DNA of 48,989 nt from Solirubrobacteraceae bacterium (GTDB taxonomy: Bacteria > Actinomycetota > Thermoleophilia > Solirubrobacterales > Solirubrobacteraceae), in assembly GCA_017882455.1 (NCBI GenBank), contig JADGPL010000023.1, forward strand, positions 1 through 48,989, given 5' to 3'. Within the stretch, counting starts at the first letter, position 1. Every line of letters begins with the position of its first letter. Shown here in pieces: positions 31,830 to 39,602 of the stretch. The translations under genes and the position numbers were made by a program. The notes beneath the pieces are model-generated. The model did no database searches. It saw only the letters and a list, made by a program, of their open reading frames with translations, and was not told the DNA's origin.

Positions 31830-32599
31830 GATCGCGACAGGCTTTGAGGAACGGGGTCGAGCACCGCGTCGAGCGCGTCGCTGAAGGCGGCGCGTATGCC
31901 GCCCCGCTCGAGCGCATCGAGGCCGCGCGCGGTCAGCCCGCCGGGCGAGGCGACCTCGCGGCGGATCGCCATCGTGTCGTTGCCCCGCCTGCGCAGCAGC
32001 TCGGCGGTGCCGGCCAACGTCTGCACGACCAGTTCGGCACCCTGGGCCGCGGGGATGCCCTTGCGCACGCCGGCATCGACCTGGGCCTCGGCCACCAGCG
32101 CCACATAGGCGGGCGCGCAGGACATCAGCCCCATGGCCACGTCGACGAGCCCGTCGTCGAGCACCACCAGCGTGCCGAGCTGTGCAAACAGCTCGGCGAC
32201 CGCCGCATCCACGTTCGCGTCCTGCGCTGGGCCCGCAGCCTGGACCACGGCGCCCTGGCGCACCTCCACGGGCAATGAAGGGATGAAGCGGTACACGGGC
32301 CGCTCGGGATAGGCCTCCTTCAATGCCGCCAGCGGCGTGGCGGCGAGGATCGAGGCGACGGCCTTGGCCTGGGGCGCGACTTCGGCGGCGACCGTCTGCA
32401 GCTGGGCTGGCTTGTGGCAGAGGACGACCAGATCGGCCCGTGCGGCGACGTCGGCATTGGAGGCCAACGCCTCGCCGCCCACCTCCTCGGCCAGGGCGCG
32501 GGCGCGCTCGGCTACGGGGTCGGCGCAGACGAGCGGCCGGTCCCACCCGCGGGCGAGCGCCCGGGCCATGTTGCCGCAACCGATCAGACCGATGTTCAT
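31826..32599 (-). CDS. proC: pyrroline-5-carboxylate reductase
   Basis: 257 residues; last step of proline synthesis, NAD(P)H-dependent. N-terminal Rossmann site IGLIGCGNMARALARGW. The C-terminal dimerisation domain has MGLMSCAPAYVALVAEAQVD, and NDTMAIRREVASPGGLTARG is the conserved substrate-binding stretch. Overlaps yggT by four bases; sepF lies 55 bp upstream. Confidence 0.95.
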   Translation of the reverse strand: MNIGLIGCGNMARALARGWDRPLVCADPVAERARALAEEVGGEALASNADVAARADLVVLCHKPAQLQTVAAEVAPQAKAVASILAATPLAALKEAYPERPVYRFIPSLPVEVRQGAVVQAAGPAQDANVDAAVAELFAQLGTLVVLDDGLVDVAMGLMSCAPAYVALVAEAQVDAGVRKGIPAAQGAELVVQTLAGTAELLRRRGNDTMAIRREVASPGGLTARGLDALERGGIRAAFSDALDAVLDPVPQSLSRS

Positions 32600-32654
32600 A
32601 GGTTGCTCACGCTAGCGGCGATCGAGGACACAGCGAGACGCCGGCTATCGCGCC

Positions 32655-33188
32655 TTAGGACTGATTGAAGAAGCCCTTCTCGATCAGCCGCGCCCGCTCC
32701 TCGGCTGAGATCTCGACGTTGCGGGGCGTGAGCATGAAGACCTTGTCGGCGATCCGCTGCATGCCGCCATCGAGAGCGTAGGTGAGGCCGGAGGCGAAGT
32801 CGATCAGGCGCTTGGACAGATCGGTGTCGGAGCTCTGCAGGTTGAGGATCACGGGGATGGAGTCCTTGAACTTGTCGGCGATCTGCTGGGCGTCGTTGAA
32901 GGACTTCGGGATGACCAAGTGGACCCGCACGTCGCCATTGCCACGGCCGCCGACAGGTTTCAGGACGGTCGTGGAGCGAGGCCGTGCGCCGGCGTCCGGG
33001 CTGTCGTCCTCGGCGAATATGTCGTCGAACTCGTCGCGGCGGCGGCGCAGCCGGCGGACGTTGGGGCGCTCGCGGTAGCGGTCCTCGATCTCGGCCTCTG
33101 GGGCCGCCTCTTCCTCGTAGTCGTCGTGGTACTCCTCGGCGAGGCCGAAGTACACGAGCGCGCTGTGCCAGGAGTCACGGAAGGCCAT
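32655..33188 (-). CDS. sepF: cell division protein SepF
   Basis: 177 residues. An N-terminal amphipathic membrane-targeting stretch (MAFRDSWHSALVYFGLAEEY), an acidic linker, then the SepF core (about 85-165) with VHLVIPKSFNDAQQIADKF, VILNLQSSDTDLSKRLIDFA and a C-terminal VFMLTPRNVEIS. Anchors FtsZ to the membrane in bacteria lacking FtsA/ZipA, which fits Actinomycetota. Neighbours yggS, proC and yggT are its usual partners. Confidence 0.95.
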   Translation of the reverse strand: MAFRDSWHSALVYFGLAEEYHDDYEEEAAPEAEIEDRYRERPNVRRLRRRRDEFDDIFAEDDSPDAGARPRSTTVLKPVGGRGNGDVRVHLVIPKSFNDAQQIADKFKDSIPVILNLQSSDTDLSKRLIDFASGLTYALDGGMQRIADKVFMLTPRNVEISAEERARLIEKGFFNQS

Positions 33189-33272
33189 GGTGTAGGTGCG
33201 TTTCGCCCGGCGAGCCGGTTTCCCTGCAGATGCTAGTAATTCGCCATCGGCCGAGCCGGCTGCCTGCGGCGT

Positions 33273-33944
33273 CTAATGGTACAGATTCGTGCCGATTCGC
33301 ACGATGGTGGCGCCCTCTTCGGCCGCGACGACGTAGTCCTGGGAGGTGCCCATCGAGAGATGGTGCAGGTCGCGGTCCTCGGCCAGAGCGCGCAGCGCCG
33401 CAAACCAGCGGCGGCTGTCCTCGGGGCGCTCGGACAGCGGGGGCATCGTCATCAGGCCCACCACCGGCACCGGGGCGAGCGCGATGAACGCGTCGAGGTC
33501 CTCGGGGGCGATTCCAGCCTTGCCCTGCTCGCCTGCCAGGTTGACCTCGATCAGGATGGCGAGACCCGGGCGCGCCTGCTCGCGGTGGCGCCCGAGCTCG
33601 CGCAGCGCCGACTCGGAGGCCACGGAGTGGATCAGGCGCACATGCGGGACGATCAGGCGCACGCGCCGGCTCTGCAGTTGCCCGATGAAGTCCCACTCGA
33701 ACAGGGAGCCGTGGGCGGCGACCTTCTCCTCGAGGTCCTGGGCTCGATTCTCGCCGAGGAGCCGCACGCCGGCCTCGGCGAGGATCGGCAGGTCGCGGCA
33801 GGCCACGTACTTGCTCGCGGCGAGGATCTCCACCTCCCCACTCCCGCCGCCTGCACCCGCGCGCGCGCGGGTCAGCTCTTCGCGGATGCGTTCGAGGTTC
33901 TCGTGGATCCGCTCGGCGCGCAGGCCGGCGATCAGCTCAACCAT
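33273..33944 (-). CDS. PLP homeostasis protein (YggS/PROSC family)
   Basis: 223 residues; a PLP-binding TIM barrel like the N-terminal domain of alanine racemase. The PLP Lys is in EILAASKYVACRDLP (the usual motif is AVSKT). GVRLLGENRAQDLEEK and FIGQLQSRRVRLIVP, then LSMGTSQDYVVAAEEGATIV and RIGTNLY complete the pattern. Binds PLP without catalysis and keeps free PLP levels steady. Overlaps the pgeF 3' end by 13 bases. Confidence 0.93.
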   Translation of the reverse strand: MVELIAGLRAERIHENLERIREELTRARAGAGGGSGEVEILAASKYVACRDLPILAEAGVRLLGENRAQDLEEKVAAHGSLFEWDFIGQLQSRRVRLIVPHVRLIHSVASESALRELGRHREQARPGLAILIEVNLAGEQGKAGIAPEDLDAFIALAPVPVVGLMTMPPLSERPEDSRRWFAALRALAEDRDLHHLSMGTSQDYVVAAEEGATIVRIGTNLYH

Positions 33945-34645
33945 GCCACCCCCGCCTGGCGCCCGGCGCGGGCGCCTTCACGCCTGTGGGAGAAGAAGCG
34001 CTCGTCGCAGATCGTGCAGGCGGCCACGTCGCCCACGACGGCCACACCGGCCGCTTCCAGGCGTTCGTGGGCGATCGCGCGTAGGTCGATCCTGCGCCCG
34101 TGGGCATGCGCACCGGCGAATGCCGCGTGCACCTCCGGTCCGACCTCGTAGCAGCAGGCGCCCGCGCCGGGACCGACGACGGCCACGATCTGGCCGCCGC
34201 GGCTGCCGCCACCGCTGGCGGGGCCGCTGCCCAGCTCTCTGAGTGCCTCGATCCCCTGCTCGAGCACGCCCGCGGCGAGCCCGCGCCAGCCCGCGTGGAG
34301 CATCGTCACCGCCCCCTCGCTCGCGAGGGCCACCGGAAGGCAGTCGGCGCTGAGCACCATCGCTCCCACGCCCGCGAGCGCCGTCGCCTGCCCGTCGGCC
34401 TCGCGGGACGGCGCTCCCGCCCGCTCGGGCGCAGGTCTTCGGATGACGCGCTCCACGCGGGTGCCGTGGGCCTGATGGCCGCGGGCGAGGACGCGTACGC
34501 CCGTCAGCTCGCGCAGTCGCTCGCGCGCCCGCGGGCCCCCCTCGGCGCCCTCGCCCCCCGCGCTCGAGAGGTTGCCGTGCTCGCGATCGGTGAACAGGAC
34601 GTGGCTGCCCACGCCGAGCTCGATCGCGGTCCCGGAGGCGCTCAC
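33932..34645 (-). CDS. pgeF: purine nucleoside phosphorylase / laccase-domain protein (PgeF, YfiH family)
   Basis: 237 residues. Zinc-site residues: Cys in VLSADCLPVALAS, His in TMLHAGWRGLAAG, and the upstream His in LARGHQAHGTRVERV. PGAGACCYEVGPEV is the late family motif. YfiH proteins act as adenosine/purine nucleoside phosphorylases and, in E. coli, correct muropeptide errors. Its ATG overlaps the cca stop by four bases. Confidence 0.9.
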   Translation of the reverse strand: MSASGTAIELGVGSHVLFTDREHGNLSSAGGEGAEGGPRARERLRELTGVRVLARGHQAHGTRVERVIRRPAPERAGAPSREADGQATALAGVGAMVLSADCLPVALASEGAVTMLHAGWRGLAAGVLEQGIEALRELGSGPASGGGSRGGQIVAVVGPGAGACCYEVGPEVHAAFAGAHAHGRRIDLRAIAHERLEAAGVAVVGDVAACTICDERFFSHRREGARAGRQAGVAWLS

Positions 34646-35946
34646 CTTACGTCCAGCTCGAGGGCCGCTGTGAGCTCGGCCTCGCGCCCGCCGCCCAGTT
34701 CACCGTCGAGCTTGCGGGCAAGGGCGTGGGTCAGGCGCCATCCGACCTGCGGCCCGGCGGGGATGCCGGCGTCGAGCAGGTCCTGCCCGGTGATCTCGAG
34801 ATGGACGTGGCGCAAGCGCTCGAACCATATTTCGGCCTCGGCCGTGACGCTCGAGGTTCCCTCGCCCATCGCGCCTCCGAGCGCGATCGCCTCGATCGTG
34901 TGGGCCGAGAGCGCCTCGTGCATCTCCGAGGGCTTGGCGGCGAGGGAGAGCTCTTTGAACAGGCCGGGAGCCACCAGTGCGGTGCGCATCACGCACTCGC
35001 GATCCCCGGCGGTGAACTCGAGCCCGTCGAGGAGTTCGAACATCACCGGTTCGGGGTCCTCGTCCGGGTCGATCGAGAGCGGAAGCAGCAGCGAGGCCAT
35101 CAGCAGCAGGTCGGGGCGTCCATCGCCCGGCAGTAGGGCGAGCGCCCGTCGCGCCAGGCTCTCGTCGAGGCGAAGCCTGCGCTCGATCGCTGCGAGCGCC
35201 CCCAGCTCGCTGATGGCGCCGAGCGCTGCGACGGCGTCGGATTCGGCGAGCGCGAGGCGCAGCTCGGCGCCGATCCGCGCCCGCGAGACCGTATCGAGCG
35301 CCCCTGCGGCGAGCGCCTCCCTCGCGAGCTCGGCCGTCCGCGGCTCCGCCTCGAATCCGAGCCGCGCGCTGTAGCGGGCCAGGCGCAGCAGGCGCGTGGG
35401 GTCATCGAGGAAGCTGCCCTCGTGCAGCACGCGCAGGCGCCCCTCGCGCAGATCCTCCTGGGCGTGCTCGGCGCACAGCAGCTCACCGGCGAGCCGGCCG
35501 CTGAGCGGCACGGCGATGGCATTGACCGTGAAGTCCCTGCGCGCAAGGTCCTCCTCGAGTGTGCCCGCTCGCACCTCCGGCAGCGCGCCGGGGCTCGGAT
35601 ATGACTCGGCTCGCCTCTCGGCTATGTCGATCCTCCCCCCCTCCCACACCACCAGCGCGGTCCCGAAACGCTGATGCCCGGTTGAGCTGGGAGCGCCGCC
35701 GCCGAGCGCCGCGAGCGCGTCGGCGAGCTCTTGCGCGAATGCTGCGGCGGCACCGTCCACCACCACGTCGAGCTCTCTCGGGGTGCGGGCCAGCAGCAGG
35801 TCGCGCACCGCGCCGCCGACGAGCGCCACGTCTTCGCGTTCGGTCGCGAGCGCCAGCAGCTCGCAGCCGCCGGGCAGTCGCGCGAGCCCCGCGATGACCT
35901 CGGCCCCCGCCCCCGCGCCGGACGCGTTCCCGGCAGTGGCGCTCAT
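34642..35946 (-). CDS. cca: CCA tRNA nucleotidyltransferase / poly(A) polymerase family
   Basis: 434 residues. The nucleotidyltransferase head domain has [20 protein letters not shown] and DVVVDG (metal Asp pair DxD-like), [11 protein letters not shown], and [15 protein letters not shown] (the conserved neck/ATP selection region). The C-terminal half is a divergent HD-like region. Adds or repairs CCA ends of tRNAs. The ATG at 35946 overlaps the hisF stop by four bases. The frame is open further up inside hisF but that part is noise. Divergent sequence leaves some doubt between CCA-adding and A-adding specificity. Confidence 0.9.
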   Translation of the reverse strand: MSATAGNASGAGAGAEVIAGLARLPGGCELLALATEREDVALVGGAVRDLLLARTPRELDVVVDGAAAAFAQELADALAALGGGAPSSTGHQRFGTALVVWEGGRIDIAERRAESYPSPGALPEVRAGTLEEDLARRDFTVNAIAVPLSGRLAGELLCAEHAQEDLREGRLRVLHEGSFLDDPTRLLRLARYSARLGFEAEPRTAELAREALAAGALDTVSRARIGAELRLALAESDAVAALGAISELGALAAIERRLRLDESLARRALALLPGDGRPDLLLMASLLLPLSIDPDEDPEPVMFELLDGLEFTAGDRECVMRTALVAPGLFKELSLAAKPSEMHEALSAHTIEAIALGGAMGEGTSSVTAEAEIWFERLRHVHLEITGQDLLDAGIPAGPQVGWRLTHALARKLDGELGGGREAELTAALELDVR

Positions 35947-36794
35947 TCGATCACGCGCACCGGAATTCCCGCAGCGGCCAGGTGGGACTTGGCTTCGGCC
36001 ACGCTGAAGCGCCCGTAATGGAAGATCGAGGCGCACAGCACGGCATCGGCGCCGGCTCGCAGCGCCTCGGCCAAGTGCTCGAGCTCTCCGGCGCCGCCCG
36101 AGGCGATCACGGGCACGCTCACGGCCTCGCTGACGGCCGCCGTCAAGGGGAGGTCGTAGCCGTCGCTGGTGCCGTCGCGGTCCATGCTGGTCAGCAGGAT
36201 CTCCCCCGCCCCGCGCTCCACCGCCTCGCGTGCCCAGGCGACGACGTCGCGGCCCGTGGAGGTGCGCCCGCCCGCCAGGTAGGCCTCCCAGCTGGTCGCT
36301 GCGCCCGCGGGAGCGTCGTCGTGTCCGTTCGGCACTGGTGTACCACCATGGTTATACGCTCGCTGCAAACGGGGATCGCCCGCGGGCCACCGCCGCGCCT
36401 TGGCGTCGATTGCCAGCACGACGCACTGCGCGCCGAACACATCGGCGAGCTCGCCCAGCAGCTCCGGTCGCTGCAGCGCAGCCGAGTTGACCGACACCTT
36501 GTCGGCGCCGGCGTCGAGCACGGCCTGGGCGTCTGCCACCGAGCGGATGCCGCCGCCGATCGTGAACGGCACGAACACCTCGTCGGCCGTCCGGCGCGCG
36601 AGCTTGGCGATCGTGTCGCGCTTCTCGTGGGTTGCGGTGATGTCCAGGAACACGAGCTCGTCGGCGCCCTCGCTGTCATAGTGAGCTGCCAGCTCTACAG
36701 GATCCCCTGCGTCGCGGATGTCCACGAATTCGACGCCCTTGACGACGCGTCCGGCGTCAACGTCCAGGCAGGGGATCACGCGCTTGAAGTGCAT
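35943..36794 (-). CDS. hisF: imidazole glycerol phosphate synthase, cyclase subunit, with an internal insertion
   Basis: 283 residues against the usual 251-258. The start [20 protein letters not shown] and catalytic Asp11 and Asp130 (VVLAIDAK) are intact. The TIM barrel continues [52 protein letters not shown]. Directly after Asp130-Ala-Lys about 28 extra residues are present (about 136-167, including [15 protein letters not shown]). The DNA encoding them carries palindrome copy 4. They fall in the loop after strand 5, on the active-site face. Partner HisH is encoded at 38356-39012. TACCGT lies 6 nt before the ATG. Confidence 0.95.
   Translation of the reverse strand: MHFKRVIPCLDVDAGRVVKGVEFVDIRDAGDPVELAAHYDSEGADELVFLDITATHEKRDTIAKLARRTADEVFVPFTIGGGIRSVADAQAVLDAGADKVSVNSAALQRPELLGELADVFGAQCVVLAIDAKARRWPAGDPRLQRAYNHGGTPVPNGHDDAPAGAATSWEAYLAGGRTSTGRDVVAWAREAVERGAGEILLTSMDRDGTSDGYDLPLTAAVSEAVSVPVIASGGAGELEHLAEALRAGADAVLCASIFHYGRFSVAEAKSHLAAAGIPVRVIE
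36338..36359. repeat. 22-bp palindrome, copy 4, inside hisF
   Basis: GTGTACCACCA/TGGTTATACGC; eight Watson-Crick pairs, one G-T and two mismatches. It keeps the hisF frame and encodes part of a surplus loop. The left arm GTGTACCACC is the exact reverse complement of the operator half at 36851-36860 in front of the nearby toxin-antitoxin genes. The right arm ATGGTTATACGC is identical to copy 3. Confidence 0.8.
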
Positions 36795-36800
36795 CCGCCC

Positions 36801-36806
36801 ACGGTA
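36801..36806 (-). promoter_or_regulatory. -10 element, probable leaderless hisF start
   Basis: TACCGT on the minus strand, 6 bases before the hisF ATG. Confidence 0.45.
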
Positions 36807-36842
36807 GCCTTTCGGCATCCTGCAGGCCGCCGGAGAGCAGTA

Positions 36843-36867
36843 GGTACACCGGTGGTACACTTGGGCG
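36843..36867 (+). promoter_or_regulatory. toxin-antitoxin operator and -10 element
   Basis: GGTACACCGGTGGTACAC is both an imperfect palindrome and an 11-bp-spaced direct repeat of GGTACAC, typical of autorepressor sites. The -10 TACACT (36856-36861) overlaps it and precedes the GTG by 6 bases, so binding would block transcription. It lies 49 bp from the divergent hisF start. Confidence 0.6.
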
Positions 36868-37152
36868 GTGGCCGCTTCCCATCCACGCATTCAGGTGACC
36901 GAGGACCCCGAGTTGGCACGCGCGCTGCGTTCGGCCGCTCCGCATCTGCCTCCAGGGCTGCCGCGCTCGCAGCAGGTGCGCGAGCTGGCCATCGCCGGCG
37001 CGCGCACGCTGGCCGAGGGCCACCCACACACCGATGAGGAGCGCCGGGCGCTGCTGGAGCGCCTGGCTGGGCGCTTCATGGAGCCCGAGACCGCGGGCAT
37101 CGACTGGGATCTGCTGCGTGACGGCAAGCTTCGTGCCTGGCCGCTCCCGTAG
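36868..37152 (+). CDS. VapB-like antitoxin
   Basis: 94 residues from a GTG. I see no clear AbrB or ribbon-helix-helix signature in [39 protein letters not shown] could form a short DNA-binding segment. The C-terminal part [20 protein letters not shown], then [14 protein letters not shown], resembles toxin-wrapping tails of VapB antitoxins. The assignment rests mainly on its position: it overlaps the PIN toxin gene by 20 bases and lies behind an operator-like repeat. Confidence 0.7.
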   Translation: MAASHPRIQVTEDPELARALRSAAPHLPPGLPRSQQVRELAIAGARTLAEGHPHTDEERRALLERLAGRFMEPETAGIDWDLLRDGKLRAWPLP

Positions 37153-37585
37153 CCGGTCCCCGTGGGGAGAGCTGGCGCTCGTCGTCGATACCTCTGCTTG
37201 GTCGCGTGCCCACCACCCCGGCGTTCGCGAGCAATGGACCGAGGCTCTGCGCGCGGATCGCCTGCGGATCTCGCCCGCCGCACGGCTCGAGATCCTGATC
37301 GGCGCCCGTGACGGCGAGACCTTCGACGAGCTCGCGCAGGAGCTCTCGCTGCTGCGGGCCGCGCCGCTCACGCCCGCGGTCCTCCGGGCGGCCGAGGAGG
37401 CGATGGGGACGCTCGCTCATCGGTCGGCCGGCGCCCATCGAGTCCCGATCGTGGACTACCTGATCGCCGCCTGCGCCCAGGAGTCCGGCGCCGCCGTGAT
37501 CCACTACGACCGCGACTACGACCTGCTCGCGGAGATCATGACCTTCGACTCTGTCTGGCTGGCTCCGTCCGGCTCGATCCCCTAG
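37133..37585 (+). CDS. vapC: PIN-domain toxin (VapC-like)
   Basis: 150 residues if the GTG at 37133 is used; no better start precedes the conserved first strand. The four acidic positions of PIN nucleases are present: Asp in LVVDTSAWSR, Glu in AARLEILIGA, Asp in PIVDYLIAACAQ and Asp in VIHYDRDYDLLAE. VapC enzymes cut tRNA or rRNA at single sites. Together with the preceding gene it forms a plus-strand module that splits the minus-strand histidine genes (hisA downstream, hisF upstream). Confidence 0.88.
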   Translation: MPGRSRSRSPWGELALVVDTSAWSRAHHPGVREQWTEALRADRLRISPAARLEILIGARDGETFDELAQELSLLRAAPLTPAVLRAAEEAMGTLAHRSAGAHRVPIVDYLIAACAQESGAAVIHYDRDYDLLAEIMTFDSVWLAPSGSIP

Positions 37586-37615
37586 CGGTGACGCGATGGC
37601 GCGTCCTTTCGACCG

Positions 37616-38359
37616 CTAGTCTGCGAGCGCCGCGTGCGCCTCCGCGACGGTGAAGCGTCCCTCGTACAGCGCCGTGCCCACGATCACGCCCTCCAGCGCC
37701 TCCAGGTCGAGCTCGCCGCGCAGGGCCGCGAGGCCCTCGAGGTCGGCCAGCGTGCCGATGCCGCCGGAGAAGATCAGGCTCCCGTCACCGACCGCCCGTG
37801 CCACCCACATGACCTCCTCGCGGTTGGCGCCGTCGAGCATCCCGTCGTGGTCGATGTTGGTGAAGACGAAATGGCGCACCCCACGCTCGCGCAGCTCCGC
37901 GAAGGCCTCGTGGGCCGGCGCCTCGGTCGTCTCCAGCCAGCCGTGGGTGGCCACGTTGCCCGCGCGCACGTCGACCCCCACCAGCACCCGCTCGGGCCCG
38001 TGGGCTGCGAGGACCTCTTCCAGCAGCCCGGGGTCGGTGAACGCCGCCGTACCGAGGATCACTCGGGCCGCGCCCGCCGCGAGCGCATCGCCGACGGCCT
38101 TGGCCGAGCGCAGGCCGCCGCCGTACTGCACCGGCACCCCGACCTCCCCGGCGATTCGCCGCAGATGCCCGAGGTTGACCGGCTCACCCGCCTTGGCGCC
38201 ATCGAGGTCGACCACGTGCAGCTGGCGCGCGCCCGCACTGGTCCAGCCATGGGCCGCCGACAGCGGGTCCTCGTCGTAGACCTTGCTGGCGTCGAAGTCG
38301 CCCCTGACCAGGCGCACGGCGTTGCCGGCGAGGATGTCGATCGCCGGGTAGAGCTTCAC
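37616..38359 (-). CDS. hisA: phosphoribosyl isomerase A (HisA)
   Basis: 247 residues, TIM barrel. LYPAIDILAGNAVRLVRGDF carries the catalytic Asp8-equivalent; VVDLDGAKAGEPVN, VPVQYGGGLRS, FVFTNIDHDGMLDGAN (second catalytic Asp) and LIFSGGIGTLADL follow. Isomerises ProFAR to PRFAR in histidine synthesis; whether it also serves tryptophan synthesis (PriA) cannot be told. The GTG start overlaps the hisH stop by four bases. Confidence 0.93.
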   Translation of the reverse strand: MKLYPAIDILAGNAVRLVRGDFDASKVYDEDPLSAAHGWTSAGARQLHVVDLDGAKAGEPVNLGHLRRIAGEVGVPVQYGGGLRSAKAVGDALAAGAARVILGTAAFTDPGLLEEVLAAHGPERVLVGVDVRAGNVATHGWLETTEAPAHEAFAELRERGVRHFVFTNIDHDGMLDGANREEVMWVARAVGDGSLIFSGGIGTLADLEGLAALRGELDLEALEGVIVGTALYEGRFTVAEAHAALAD

Positions 38360-39012
38360 CCGGCGACCGTGGCCCCCACGCATATGCGGGCGAAGTTGGC
38401 GAGCAGGCGCAGCCCCGCCGCCGAGGACTTCTCGGGGTGGAACTGCACGCCGTAGAAGGAGCCGCGCTGCACGGCCGTCACGAACGCCTCCCCGTACTCG
38501 GCCGTGCCCACCACGTCCTCTGCGGCGGCGGGAACGGCGGCGAAGGAGTGCACGTGGTAGAAGGCGCAGCGTTGCGGCAGCGAGTCCACGAGCGGCGAGT
38601 CCGGCCTGAGGATCGTCATCTCGTTCCAGCCGATGTGCGGGAGCTTCAGCTCGCCGGCCGCCAGGGCGCGTACCTCGCCCGGGACGATCCCCAGGCCCTC
38701 CGCGCCGCCGAGCTCGCTGGAGGAGTCGAAGGCGAGCTGCATCCCCAGGCAGATCCCGAGCACGGGCGTGCCGGCGGCGACGCGCTCGCGGATCAGCTCG
38801 TCGAGTCCCAGCGCGCGCAGGTTCTCCATCGCACGCGGGAAAGCGCCGACGCCGGGCACCACCAGTCCGGCCGCCGCCCGCAGCTCCGTGTGGTCGCGGC
38901 CGATGCTCGCGCGCGCGCCGACGTGCTCGAGGGCCTTCTCGACCGAGCGGCGGTTGCCCATCCCGTAGTCCACGATCGCGATCTCCACGGGCTCCTCGAT
39001 CAGCGGGCTCAT
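38356..39012 (-). CDS. hisH: imidazole glycerol phosphate synthase, glutaminase subunit
   Basis: 218 residues, class I glutamine amidotransferase. Nucleophile Cys in TPVLGICLGMQLAFD; His/Glu of the triad in YGVQFHPEKSSAAG. The start is IAIVDYGMGNRRSVEKAL. Supplies ammonia to HisF, which is encoded separately beyond the VapBC module. The ATG overlaps the hisB stop by four bases. Confidence 0.95.
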   Translation of the reverse strand: MSPLIEEPVEIAIVDYGMGNRRSVEKALEHVGARASIGRDHTELRAAAGLVVPGVGAFPRAMENLRALGLDELIRERVAAGTPVLGICLGMQLAFDSSSELGGAEGLGIVPGEVRALAAGELKLPHIGWNEMTILRPDSPLVDSLPQRCAFYHVHSFAAVPAAAEDVVGTAEYGEAFVTAVQRGSFYGVQFHPEKSSAAGLRLLANFARICVGATVAG

Positions 39013-39602
39013 GCGGTCAGGGTTCCCTTGGTGCTGGGCACACCGCTCTCGCCGGGGTCGATGGCGGTGGCCTCGCGCAGGGCGCGCGCGAAGGCCTTGA
39101 AGGCCGCCTCGATCATGTGGTGGGCGTTCGTGCCCGCCTCCACGCTCAGGTGCAGCGTCAGCTTGGCGCTGTTGGCCAGCGCCCTGAAGAACTCCTCGGT
39201 CAGCTCGTGCTCGAAGCCACCCGTGGCTCCAGGTGGGAGATCGGCCTCGAACAGCGTGAACGGCCGCCCGGAGATGTCGATCGCGCAGCTGGCTCTCGCC
39301 TCGTCCATTGGCACCGTGGCGGAGCCGTAGCGGACGATCCCGGCGCGGTCGCCCAGCGCCTGATCGAGGGCCTGCCCGAGCACGATCGCGGTGTCCTCGG
39401 CCGTGTGGTGGGCGCCCGTCTGCAGGTCGCCGTTGACCTGCACCTCGAGGTCGATGTGCCCGTGGCGGGCCACCAGGTCGAGCATGTGGTCGAGAAATCC
39501 CACGCCCGTGCTGCGAGTGCCCGCGCCGGTGCCTTCGAGGGCCAGCTCGAGGCGAACGTCTGTCTCGCCGGTCCTGCGCTCGATCTTGGCGTTGCGGCTC
39601 AT
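39009..39602 (-). CDS. hisB: imidazoleglycerol-phosphate dehydratase
   Basis: 197 residues, monofunctional. Mn-binding motifs DHMLDLVARHGHIDLEV, GAHHTAEDTAIVLGQAL, FFRALANSAKLTLHL and NAHHMIEAAFKAFARAL are intact. Overlaps hisD by four bases. Confidence 0.96.
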   Translation of the reverse strand: MSRNAKIERRTGETDVRLELALEGTGAGTRSTGVGFLDHMLDLVARHGHIDLEVQVNGDLQTGAHHTAEDTAIVLGQALDQALGDRAGIVRYGSATVPMDEARASCAIDISGRPFTLFEADLPPGATGGFEHELTEEFFRALANSAKLTLHLSVEAGTNAHHMIEAAFKAFARALREATAIDPGESGVPSTKGTLTA

